In this document: positions 8,341 to 16,423 of the stretch, in pieces
Position numbering within the stretch: position 1 is the first letter of the stretch
Layout of the letters: each line of letters opens with the position of its first letter
Source of the DNA: Planctomycetota bacterium
Lineage (GTDB): Bacteria; Planctomycetota; B15-G4; SIAN01
Direction: 5' to 3'
DNA length: 64,000 nucleotides
Assembly: GCA_016795285.1 (NCBI GenBank)
Contig: JAEUIC010000025.1
Coordinates: forward strand, 186,001 to 250,000
The notes under the pieces: model-generated
The model's database searches: none
Told to the model about the DNA's origin: nothing
The model's input: the letters and a program-made list of their open reading frames with translations, nothing else
Translations under genes and position numbers: made by a program

Positions 8341-9408
8341 ATGATCCCCCGCCATTCCATGCCGCCGTCGGTGACGCTCGCGCTGCCCCCTCCTGCCCCC
8401 GCGACTCCGAAGAGCCCCGCGCTCCTCGGACGCCTCGAGCGGCGCCTCGTCGCGTCGCTCCACCGCTTCGTCGCGCGCCACTACCTGAAGAAGCCCGAGC
8501 TCGCCGAGCTGCTCGACATCAAGCTGCCCGACCTCGCGTCGGTCGGCTGGGCCGCCTTGAACGAGCTGGCCTACCGGCTGCGCCTCGAGCGGACCGCGCG
8601 CGTCCTCTCGCTCAACATCGAGACCACCAACCACTGCAACCTCCGCTGCACGATCTGCCCGGTGAACCGCGGCATGGCGCGCGCGAAGAAGTGGCTCGAC
8701 CCGGCCGTCTTCGAGCGGCTGATCGACCGCTCGCCGACCGTCCGCTTCATCCTGCCGTTCCAGTGGGGCGAGCCGCTGCTCCACCCCGCCATCGACCGCA
8801 TGGTCCGCTACGCGCGCGACCGCGGCATCCGCTCGATGATGACCACCAACGGCACGCTGCTCGACGAGGCGATGGCGAGCCGGCTCTTCGACAGCGGCCT
8901 CTCGCGCCTCACCCTCTCGATCGACGGCGACGACGCCACCCACGAGCGGATCCGCGGCGTCGCGCTGGCCGAGGTGCGCGAGCGCTTCCTCGCCACGCGC
9001 AAGCTGCGCGATGCGCGCGGCGCCGAGCTGCGCCTCGACGTCTCGATGGTGCTCGACGACACGACCAAGCCGGCGCTCGACCACTACCGCGCGCAGTGGG
9101 CCGGCATCGCCGATCGCGTGCAGGTGATCCCGCGCCTCGCGCAAGGGCCGCGTACGACGCCGTGCCGCGAGGCGTGGCGCGGCAGCCTCGTCGTGCTGGT
9201 CGACGGCACGGTCACCACCTGCTGCGCCGACAGCGAGGGGCAGCTCGCGCTCGGCGACGGCCACCGCGACGCGCCGGCGCAGATCGTCAACAACGCGGCG
9301 TTCCGCGCGCTACGCCGCGCCCATCGCGCCTGCGACTGGAAGGCGCCGTGCGCCGGCTGCAGCGAGTTCGACGGTCGCGACGTCGGCGTGAACGCGAGGT
9401 TCTCGTGA
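8341..9408 (+). CDS. Radical SAM/SPASM-like protein 1
   Basis: A 355-residue radical SAM protein. The cluster motif CNLRCTIC lies at Cys99, Cys103 and Cys106 after a roughly 95-residue N-terminal extension, followed by the GEPLLHP segment that contacts SAM. The C-terminal part has further cysteines (in TTPCRE, TTCCAD, and CDWKAPCAGC), as in SPASM or Twitch domains that hold auxiliary iron-sulfur clusters. Such proteins modify peptides or sugars; the substrate is unknown. A second ATG 18 bases inside the frame (8359) could be the true start. The next gene (family 9 glycosyltransferase) overlaps by four bases, suggesting a shared pathway. Confidence 0.85.
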   Translation: MIPRHSMPPSVTLALPPPAPATPKSPALLGRLERRLVASLHRFVARHYLKKPELAELLDIKLPDLASVGWAALNELAYRLRLERTARVLSLNIETTNHCNLRCTICPVNRGMARAKKWLDPAVFERLIDRSPTVRFILPFQWGEPLLHPAIDRMVRYARDRGIRSMMTTNGTLLDEAMASRLFDSGLSRLTLSIDGDDATHERIRGVALAEVRERFLATRKLRDARGAELRLDVSMVLDDTTKPALDHYRAQWAGIADRVQVIPRLAQGPRTTPCREAWRGSLVVLVDGTVTTCCADSEGQLALGDGHRDAPAQIVNNAAFRALRRAHRACDWKAPCAGCSEFDGRDVGVNARFS

Positions 9409-10670
9409 GCCGCGCCGCATCGCCGCTGCCGCGCGCCACGTCGCCGGCCGCGCTCGAGTGGAAGAAGCGCGCCGACCAGTGGCTCGGCGTGCCGGCGGGC
9501 GCGCTGCTCGCCACCGGGCGCGCGGTCGCGCGCGGCGTCTCCCGCCTGCTCGGCCGCCCCGCGGCACCCCGCACGCCGCCCGACGACGTGCGCCACGTCG
9601 TGGTCGCGAAGCTCTGGGGCATCGGCAACCTCGCGATGGTGCTGCCGCTGGTCGCCGCGGTGCGCCGCCGCCACCCCGCCGCACGCATCACCTTCCTCAC
9701 GCTGGAGAGGAACCGGGCGCTGCTGGCCGGCCAACCGGCGCTCGACGCGCTGGTGACGGTGCGCGACCACGGCATCGGCGCGCCGCTGCTCGACCTGTGG
9801 CGCGCCGCGCGGCGCCTCTCCCGCGAGGAGGTCGACCTCTTCGTCGATTGCGAGCAGTTCCTGACCGCCGCGGGGCTGGTCGGACGGCTCGCCGGCGCCC
9901 GCTTCACCGTCGGCTTCGCGACGCCGCGGCAGCGCCGCCCGGGACTGCACGATCGCACCGTGCCGTGCACCGGCGATCGCCACATGGCGCTCGGCTTCGC
10001 GGCGCTCTTCGCGGCCGCGGGCGTGCCGACCGAAGGGGTCGCTTCGCACGAGATCGCGCTCGAGCCCGACGCCGTGCGCGCGGTCGCGCAACGCTTCGCC
10101 GCGACGCTGCCGCGGCCGTGGGTCGTGCTCCACCCCGGCAGCGGCGACAACTTCCCCGGCCGCCGCTGGCCGCAGGAGCGCTTCGCGGCGCTCGGCGCGC
10201 GCGTCACCGCGGAGTTCGGCGGGACCCTCTTCGTCAGCGGCGGCAGCGCCGAGGCGCCGCTCGTCGACGAGCTCGTCGCGACGCTCGCCGGCCATGGCGT
10301 CGCCGCCACGCCGCTCGCCGGGACGCTGCGGCTGCCCGAGCTGGTCGCCTTCCTCGCGCGCGCCGACCTGGTCGTCTCGAACGACACCGGTCCGGTCCAC
10401 CTCGCGGCGGCGGTGCGCACGCCGGTGGTCGCCTTCTACGGGCCGAACTCGCCGCGCCTCTACGGGCCGCTCGGCGACGGCCACCACGCGCTCTACCGGC
10501 CGCTGCCGTGCAGCCCCTGCCTCACCAACCAGAACGGCAAGTCGAGCCGCTGCGAGCTGCCGCTCTGCATCCGCCGCATCGCGGTCGACGAGGCGTGGCA
10601 GGCGGTCCGCGCGCAACTGCGGCTGCGCCACGCGCCGCACGTCGACGCGCTGCGGACGGCGCCGCGCTGA
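9405..10670 (+). CDS. Glycosyltransferase family 9 (heptosyltransferase-like)
   Basis: A 421-residue protein of the ADP-heptose:LPS heptosyltransferase family (GT9). Family signatures are the N-terminal KLWGIGNLAMVLPLV segment, the mid-protein HPGSGDNFPGRRWP, and SNDTGPVHLAAA followed by VVAFYGP, which form the donor-binding C-terminal domain. Near the C-terminus four cysteines (CSPC, then two more) are typical of GT9 members. It probably adds a heptose or related sugar to a lipid-linked or surface glycan. The GTG start overlaps the preceding radical SAM stop by four bases, and the following radical SAM gene starts 13 bases downstream. Confidence 0.88.
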   Translation: MSRAASPLPRATSPAALEWKKRADQWLGVPAGALLATGRAVARGVSRLLGRPAAPRTPPDDVRHVVVAKLWGIGNLAMVLPLVAAVRRRHPAARITFLTLERNRALLAGQPALDALVTVRDHGIGAPLLDLWRAARRLSREEVDLFVDCEQFLTAAGLVGRLAGARFTVGFATPRQRRPGLHDRTVPCTGDRHMALGFAALFAAAGVPTEGVASHEIALEPDAVRAVAQRFAATLPRPWVVLHPGSGDNFPGRRWPQERFAALGARVTAEFGGTLFVSGGSAEAPLVDELVATLAGHGVAATPLAGTLRLPELVAFLARADLVVSNDTGPVHLAAAVRTPVVAFYGPNSPRLYGPLGDGHHALYRPLPCSPCLTNQNGKSSRCELPLCIRRIAVDEAWQAVRAQLRLRHAPHVDALRTAPR

Positions 10671-10683
10671 TCGTCGTGACCCG

Positions 10684-11733
10684 ATGAACTCGCTCCCGAC
10701 GCTGCTGGCGCGCGCCCGCCTCGCCGCCGCGCTCTGGCGCACGCCGCGGCCCGGCCAGCCGATCAAGCTGACCGCGATCCTCACCGAGCGCTGCCACCTG
10801 CGCTGCGACTTCTGCCGTCTGTGGGAAGCGCCGCAGTCGGGCGCGCCGACGCGCGAGTGGCTCGCCTTCTTCCGGAACAACCCGTTCCTGCGCTGGGTCA
10901 ACCTCTCGGGCGGCGAGCTCTTCGCCAAGGAGCAGCTGCACGAGCTGCTGCTCGGGATCGTCGCCGCGCTGCCGCGCCTCGAGCTGCTCGACTTCCCGAC
11001 CGCCGGACAGCGTCCCGCGGAGGTCGAAGCGGCGGTCGATGCGCTGCTCGTGACGCGCCTGCCGCAGTTGGCGGTGACGGTCAGCCTGGATGGCGGTCCG
11101 GAGTTGCACGACCAGCTGCGCGGCGTCGAGGGCGCCTTCGAGCGCGCCTTCGACTGCTTCGTGCGGCTGCGACGGCGGCGCAGCGCGCGCTGCGTGGTGG
11201 TCGCCGGCTGCACGCTGACCGAGCGCGCCGAGGAACAGGCGGAGACGCTGTCGCGCGAGCTGGCGCACCGCCTCCACGACTTCGAGCCGGCCGAACTCCA
11301 CTTCAACCTCGCCCACCACTCGACCCACTACTACCGCAACACGGCGTTCACCGCGCTGCCGGGCGAAGGGGCGCTGGCGGTGCTGCGGCGCTGGCCGAAG
11401 CCGACCGGGCCGCTCGGCTTCCTCGAGCGCGCCTACGCCCGCCTCGCGCCGCGCGCGCTGGCCGAGGGCTTTCCGCCGATCGGCTGCGAGGCGCTGCGGC
11501 GCACCGTGTTCGTGGGCCCCGACCTCGACGTCCACCCCTGCACGATCTGGGAGCAGCCGCTCGGCAACCTGCGCGACCACGACCTCTCGCTCGAGCGGCT
11601 CCTCCTGCAGGCGCCGGCCACGACGGCGCGCGCCACGATCGAGCGGCGCGGCTGCCCCGGCTGCTTCAGCCCGTGCGAGGCATTGCCGGCGATGGCAGCG
11701 CGGCCGATCGCCACGGCGCTGCTGCGGCGATGA
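10684..11733 (+). CDS. Radical SAM/SPASM-like protein 2
   Basis: A 349-residue radical SAM protein with the cluster motif CHLRCDFC (Cys37, Cys41, Cys44) and the SGGELF segment where GGEP is usual. The C-terminal third has CEALRR, VHPCTIW and a cysteine-rich end (RGCPGCFSPCEA), indicating one or two auxiliary clusters in a SPASM/Twitch arrangement. No substrate is known. The ATG at 10684 follows the glycosyltransferase stop by 13 bases, and the last codons overlap the start of radical SAM protein 3 by four bases. It differs enough from its two neighbours in length and spacing to argue against recent duplication. Confidence 0.82.
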   Translation: MNSLPTLLARARLAAALWRTPRPGQPIKLTAILTERCHLRCDFCRLWEAPQSGAPTREWLAFFRNNPFLRWVNLSGGELFAKEQLHELLLGIVAALPRLELLDFPTAGQRPAEVEAAVDALLVTRLPQLAVTVSLDGGPELHDQLRGVEGAFERAFDCFVRLRRRRSARCVVVAGCTLTERAEEQAETLSRELAHRLHDFEPAELHFNLAHHSTHYYRNTAFTALPGEGALAVLRRWPKPTGPLGFLERAYARLAPRALAEGFPPIGCEALRRTVFVGPDLDVHPCTIWEQPLGNLRDHDLSLERLLLQAPATTARATIERRGCPGCFSPCEALPAMAARPIATALLRR

Positions 11734-12776
11734 GCGGCAGCGCGAAGCGGCGGCGGCGCGCGCACGTCGCAGGGGTGACGGCAGCGCTGGCGCGCGGCGA
11801 GTGGCGTTGGCTCGCGCGGGCGGCGTGGCGGCTCGTGCAGCTGCGCGTCGCGCCGGGGCGCGCGCGGCCGCTCTTCGCGACGCTCGCGGTCACCTGGCGC
11901 TGCAACTACCGCTGCACCTTCTGCGACCTGCCCGACCGCGCGCGCGGCGATCCGCCGCTCGCCACGCTGGTCGAGCGGCTCACGGCGATCGCGGCGAGCG
12001 GCGCGCTGGCGGTCGGGCTCACCGGCGGCGAGCCGCTGCTCCATCCGCAGCTCTTCGAGGTGATCGCGGCGGCGCGCCGGCTCGGGCTCCTGGTCCACCT
12101 GAACAGCAACGGCTCACGCCTCACCGAAGCGGCGGTGGCGCCGCTGCTCGCGTCGGGGCTCCACTCGATCAACTTGAGCCTCGATGGCGCGACCGCCGCG
12201 ACCCACGACGCGCTGCGCCGCGTGCCGGGCTCCTTCGCGCAGATCGAGAGGACGGTTCGCGCGCTGCTGGCCGCGCGCCGCCGCGGCTCGCCGCGCCTCG
12301 CGCTGGTGATGGCGGTCGGCGCCGAGAACGCCGGCGAAGTGGCGCCCTTCCTCGCAGTGGCGCGCGCGTGGGGCGTCGATGGCGCCGGCTTCCTGCCCCA
12401 CCACGAGTTCGTCGGACCGCGCGCGCCGCTGCCGCCGGCGTCCGTGGCGAAGCTCGCGAGCGCGCTGGCGGCGGTGGCCGACGATCCGCTGCAGGACAAC
12501 TCGCCCGCCTACCTCGGCGCGATCGCCCCGTTCCTCGACGGCGCGCCGATGCCGCAGCAGTGCAGCGCACCGGCGAGCCACCTCGCGATCGACCCGGACG
12601 GCGTGCGTTACCCTTGCGTGCCGCTCATGACGCTCACGCGCGGCGGCTCGCCGCTCGCCGCGGGAGCCCCCCCGCCGCTCCCCGCCGACCTGCGCGAGGA
12701 GGTCTGCCGGAGATGCTGGTGGAACTGCCACCGCGAGTTGGACCTCTCGCTGCACCGCCTCGCCGCGCCGCGCTGA
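11730..12776 (+). CDS. Radical SAM/SPASM-like protein 3
   Basis: A 348-residue radical SAM protein. The cluster motif CNYRCTFC sits at Cys58, Cys62 and Cys65 after a basic N-terminus, followed by LTGGEPLLHP, a textbook SAM-contact motif. The C-terminal cysteines (CSAP, RYPCVP, EEVCRRCWWNC) look like SPASM cluster ligands. The substrate is unknown. It starts inside the last codon region of radical SAM protein 2 (ATGA overlap), and its own 3' end overlaps the next gene by 64 bases, so the chain is translationally coupled. Confidence 0.85.
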   Translation: MSGSAKRRRRAHVAGVTAALARGEWRWLARAAWRLVQLRVAPGRARPLFATLAVTWRCNYRCTFCDLPDRARGDPPLATLVERLTAIAASGALAVGLTGGEPLLHPQLFEVIAAARRLGLLVHLNSNGSRLTEAAVAPLLASGLHSINLSLDGATAATHDALRRVPGSFAQIERTVRALLAARRRGSPRLALVMAVGAENAGEVAPFLAVARAWGVDGAGFLPHHEFVGPRAPLPPASVAKLASALAAVADDPLQDNSPAYLGAIAPFLDGAPMPQQCSAPASHLAIDPDGVRYPCVPLMTLTRGGSPLAAGAPPPLPADLREEVCRRCWWNCHRELDLSLHRLAAPR

Positions 12777-14629
12777 TCGCGTGGCTCGTGGCGCTCTTGG
12801 CGCTGCTGCCCCACTTGCGCGGCGTCGGCAACGGCTTCGTCTACGACGACTTCCGCTTCGTCGCGGAGAACGGCGGCGTGCAGACGCTCGCGCGGCCGCA
12901 CGAGCTGCTCCTCTCGATCGAGCGGATGTCGACGCCGCGCGACGCCGACATCTGGCGGCCGCTGCGCACGCTCGGTTTCGCGCTGCAGCACGCGCTCGGT
13001 TGCGACGTCGATCACGCGGCGGCGGCGGCCGCCGGGGCGCCGCCCCCCTGCCGCAGCGCCGCGCTCTACCACGCGACCAGCCTGCTCCTCTTCCTGCTGC
13101 TGGTGCGCGGGCTGATCGAGCTGGCGCAGCGCGAGGCGGGCCTCTCGTTCGCCGCGGCCGCCGCTGGCGCGCTCCTCTTCGGCTGGCATCCGCTGACCGT
13201 CGAGTCGGTGGCGTGGCTCTCGTCGCAAGGGGACCTGCTGGCGGCGCTCTTCGTGGTGGCGACGCTCGCTGCGGCGCCGACGCGGCCGCTGCTCGCCGTG
13301 CTGCTCGCGGCGCTGGCGCTGCTCGGCAAGGAGTCGGCGCTGCCGCTCGTCGGGGCGCTGCTGGCGCAAGCGCTGCGGCGCGACGGCGCGCGGGCGCGCA
13401 AGGGGACCGTCGTCGCGGTGGCGGCGATCACGCTGCTCTACCTCGTGGCGCGCCAGCAGCTGCTCGGCCGCGCGCTCGACTTCACGGCGAGCGGCTTCTC
13501 GCAGGAGGGGGCGCCGCTGCCGACGCGCCTCCTCACAACCCTGCGGAACGCCCTCTTCGCGCTGCGCCTCTTCGTCGTGCCGTGGCCACCCTCGATCGAC
13601 TACGACGCCACGAGCTACACGCCCGCCCTCTTCTTCGACTCGGCGCCGCTCGTCGTCGGCGGCGCCCTCGTGCTGCTGCTCGTTGCGCTGCGGATCGTGC
13701 GGCCGAGCGAGCGGCCGCGCGCCGCGCTCGTGGCACCGCTCCTCTTCGCGGCGCTCTTCTTCGCGCCGACCGCCGGCCTCTTCGTGGTGATGAAGAGCCC
13801 GATGGCCGATCGCTACCTGCTGCTGCCGACCGCCGGCGCCGCGCTCTTCGTGGCCGCGCTCGCCGAGCGCCTCGCCGAGCGGCGCGCCCCCGCGGCGCGC
13901 GCCGAGCGGCCGCGCGTGGCGCTGCTGATGGTGCTGCTGGTCGGGTTGCCGTGGGGCGTGCTGACGTGGCGGCGCACCGGCGACTACCGCGACGATGCGA
14001 CGCTCTGGCGCGCCGAGCTCCTCCACCATCCGCGCTCGCTGCAGGGGCAGCTCGGCGTGCTGCACGACGCCGTCGAACGCGGCGACGCCGCGGAGCAGCA
14101 GCGCCTCGCGCAGGCGATCGTCGCCACGGCGCCGCCCGACGATCCGCGCGGCTGGCTCGCGGCGTTCCGCCTCGGGCAGCTCGCCGTCACGCGCGGCGCC
14201 ACCGCCGAAGCGGTCGGCTGGTTCGAGCGCTGCCGCGCCGGCCTCGCGCGCCGCGGCCACGCGCGCGGTCTCGCGCCCGAACTCCACCTCGCCTTCGTCG
14301 GCCTCGCCAACGCGGCGCGCGCCGCAGGCGAGCCGGCGGCCGCCGAACGGCTGGCGCGAGAAGGGATCGGCTGGTTCGGCCGGCAGCCGCGCCTGCTCGA
14401 GGCGCTCGCCATCGCGCGCGACCTGCAGGGCGACCCGGCCGGCGCCGTCGCGCTCCACCGCGAGGCGCTCGCGAGCGGCGCGGCCACGGCGTCGCTCTGC
14501 TACCACCTCGCGCTCGCCTACGCCCACGCCGGCGACGCGGCGGCGGCGCGCGCAGCGGCGCTCCGCGCCCTCGCCCTCGATGCGAGCCACGCCGGTGCGC
14601 GCCGCCTGCTCGACGAACTGCCGCCGTGA
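12713..14629 (+). CDS. Polytopic membrane protein with C-terminal TPR repeats (TMTC-like)
   Basis: A 638-residue protein with about ten hydrophobic segments in the first 420 residues and TPR-like helices after that (for example PRLLEALAIARDLQGDPAGAVALHREAL). The N-terminus has GNGFVYDDFRFV, where acidic residues in the first extracellular loop resemble GT-C glycosyltransferases, and the membrane-plus-TPR layout recalls TMTC O-mannosyltransferase-like proteins. The ATG at 12713 is chosen because AGGAGG lies ten bases upstream and the first membrane helix begins about 20 residues later; this gives a 64-base overlap with radical SAM protein 3. A lipid-linked-sugar-dependent transferase role is inference. 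Confidence 0.75.
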   Translation: MLVELPPRVGPLAAPPRRAALIAWLVALLALLPHLRGVGNGFVYDDFRFVAENGGVQTLARPHELLLSIERMSTPRDADIWRPLRTLGFALQHALGCDVDHAAAAAAGAPPPCRSAALYHATSLLLFLLLVRGLIELAQREAGLSFAAAAAGALLFGWHPLTVESVAWLSSQGDLLAALFVVATLAAAPTRPLLAVLLAALALLGKESALPLVGALLAQALRRDGARARKGTVVAVAAITLLYLVARQQLLGRALDFTASGFSQEGAPLPTRLLTTLRNALFALRLFVVPWPPSIDYDATSYTPALFFDSAPLVVGGALVLLLVALRIVRPSERPRAALVAPLLFAALFFAPTAGLFVVMKSPMADRYLLLPTAGAALFVAALAERLAERRAPAARAERPRVALLMVLLVGLPWGVLTWRRTGDYRDDATLWRAELLHHPRSLQGQLGVLHDAVERGDAAEQQRLAQAIVATAPPDDPRGWLAAFRLGQLAVTRGATAEAVGWFERCRAGLARRGHARGLAPELHLAFVGLANAARAAGEPAAAERLAREGIGWFGRQPRLLEALAIARDLQGDPAGAVALHREALASGAATASLCYHLALAYAHAGDAAAARAAALRALALDASHAGARRLLDELPP

Positions 14630-14689
14630 GCGGCGCCGCGCGCCTCGGCTCGCGCGGTCCGCCCCGGGCGTCACCGGGCGGAGCGAACT

Positions 14690-14705
14690 TGGCGCCCCGG
14701 TTGCT
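14690..14705 (+). promoter_or_regulatory. Candidate sigma-54 promoter upstream of the DUF1573/tetraheme operon
   Basis: TGGCGCCCCGGTTGCT reads as a -24/-12 sigma-54 promoter: TGGC with GG at 14691-14692, ten bases of spacing, then GC at 14703-14704 within TTGCT. Spacing is exact and the -12 half is a full match; the -24 half has TGGCGC instead of TGGCAC. It lies about 60 bases before the ATG at 14765. A hairpin-prone stretch (14659-14681) just upstream may end the previous transcript. GG-N10-GC is frequent by chance in DNA this rich in GC, so this is a candidate only. Confidence 0.4.
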
Positions 14706-14764
14706 CGTCCGACCGGGCGTGATTGAATGAGCCGGCCCCTTCGAGTCCCCGGAGCGACCGTTCC

Positions 14765-16423
14765 ATGCGCACCCTGCCCCTCTGGGCCGCCAGCTTCCTG
14801 GCGCCGCTGCTCGCTGCGTCGCTGCTGCCCCCGCCGCTCGCCGCCGCGCGTGCGATCGCTCCGCAGGAGGGGGCGAAGTCGCGCACCCCGCAGGCGAAGC
14901 TCTCGCGCAACGACTTCGATTTCGGGACGGTCGTCGCCGGCACCGCCCCCTCCGCCGACCTCACCATCGAGAACGTCGGCGACGCGCCGCTCAATATCAC
15001 CCGCGTCGGCGTCACCTGCGAGTGCGCCAAGCTCCACCTCTCGACGACGACCCGCCTCAACGTGCCGATCGACAGCGGCGACGAGGGGCGCGTCGCGCTG
15101 ACGCTCGAGCCGGGCGACGTCGCGACGCTGCGCATGACGGTCGACACCAGCAAGCTGCCGGGCGGGCTGTTCGAGAAGAAGCTCCTCGTCGTCTGCAACG
15201 ACCCGAAGAACGGCGCGATCTCGCTCCCCTTCAAGGTGATGGTCGAGCGGGCGCTGCCGCCCGCCGCGCCGGGCGAGGCGCATGGCGAGCACGACGGCCA
15301 CGACCACGCGGCGGAGAGCGGCGGCCGCGAGGTGGCGGGGCGCGCGGCGGCGCCGCCGGTCGATCCGGCGCTGGCGCCGAAGCTCGAGGCCGACCTCTAC
15401 AAGGCGGAGTTCGGCACCGTCTACCGCGGCGAAGTGCTGAAGAAGACGTTCGAGCTCAAGAACAACGGCAAGTCCGACCTGACGCTGCAGGAGATCCGCA
15501 ACACCTGCTCGTGCGCCGCGTCGAAGCTCACCATCGACGGCCGGACGTTCGTCGAGGACGAGCTGCGCGACACCAAGCGGCTCGGCATCCTCTCGCCGGG
15601 CGAGACCGCCGAGCTCGAGGTCGAGCTGAAGACCGCGGCGGCGACGACTCCCGGCAAGGACCAGCTGCTCAGCAAGGCGATCCGCGTGTTCAGCAACGAC
15701 CCGGCGCGACCGGTGCTGACGCTGACCGTCGAAGCGAACATGACCTCGCCCTTCACGGTCGAGCCCGCCACCATCGACTTCGGCATCGTGCGCAAGGGCG
15801 GCGGCGGCAAGCGCTCGGCGACGATCTGGTCCGACCAGCTCGGCGAGTTCAAGGTGACCAGCGCGAAGTCGCCGAACCCCGAGCTGATGACGGTGAGCCT
15901 CGCGCGCGTCGCCACCGAGCCGGGCGCGCCCCCCACTTGGCGGATCGATGCCGAGGTCTCCGCAGCGGCGCCGATGGGCGCGTTCGGCAGCCATGTCGAG
16001 CTCGCCGTCGACCACGAGCGGGTGAAGGAGATCCTGATCCCGGTCCACTTCTCGGTCGAGCCGAACGTCACCTTCACCGACAACAAGCCCGACCGCGGCG
16101 AGCTGCTCGACTTCGACGTGATGGTGCCCGGCACCAGCAAGACCGTCGAGCTCACCATCGAGAACGGCGACCCGACGACGCCCTACCTGCTGCGCAGCGC
16201 GGCGCTCGGCAACGTGCGCCCGGCGCCGGACGGCTTCGTCGCCGAGGTGGTCGAGGTCGAGAAGGGGATGAAGTACGTGGTCAAGCTGACCGCGCCGGCG
16301 ACGCTCACCAAGGCGAGCTACTTCCAGGGCGACCTCGTGCTGACCGCCGACCATCCCGACGTGCCGACGCGCAAGGTGCGTTTCCGTGGCTGGTTCAAGG
16401 CGGCCGAGAAGAGCTCGCAGTGA
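14765..16423 (+). CDS. DUF1573 (HYDIN/ASPM-like beta domain) secreted protein
   Basis: A 552-residue exported protein with a signal peptide (residues 1 to about 27, ending near LAAARA). It contains at least three Ig-like DUF1573 modules, each opening with a recognisable strand: DFDFGTVVAGT, AEFGTVYRGEVLKKTFEL and IDFGIVRKG. The linker between modules 1 and 2 is His/Asp-rich (GEHDGHDHAAE) and could bind metal. Such proteins are common in Planctomycetota and Bacteroidetes and are thought to be periplasmic or surface scaffolds. The tetraheme lipoprotein gene starts within its stop codon (GTGA), implying a common role. A sigma-54 promoter candidate precedes it. Confidence 0.85.
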   Translation: MRTLPLWAASFLAPLLAASLLPPPLAAARAIAPQEGAKSRTPQAKLSRNDFDFGTVVAGTAPSADLTIENVGDAPLNITRVGVTCECAKLHLSTTTRLNVPIDSGDEGRVALTLEPGDVATLRMTVDTSKLPGGLFEKKLLVVCNDPKNGAISLPFKVMVERALPPAAPGEAHGEHDGHDHAAESGGREVAGRAAAPPVDPALAPKLEADLYKAEFGTVYRGEVLKKTFELKNNGKSDLTLQEIRNTCSCAASKLTIDGRTFVEDELRDTKRLGILSPGETAELEVELKTAAATTPGKDQLLSKAIRVFSNDPARPVLTLTVEANMTSPFTVEPATIDFGIVRKGGGGKRSATIWSDQLGEFKVTSAKSPNPELMTVSLARVATEPGAPPTWRIDAEVSAAAPMGAFGSHVELAVDHERVKEILIPVHFSVEPNVTFTDNKPDRGELLDFDVMVPGTSKTVELTIENGDPTTPYLLRSAALGNVRPAPDGFVAEVVEVEKGMKYVVKLTAPATLTKASYFQGDLVLTADHPDVPTRKVRFRGWFKAAEKSSQ

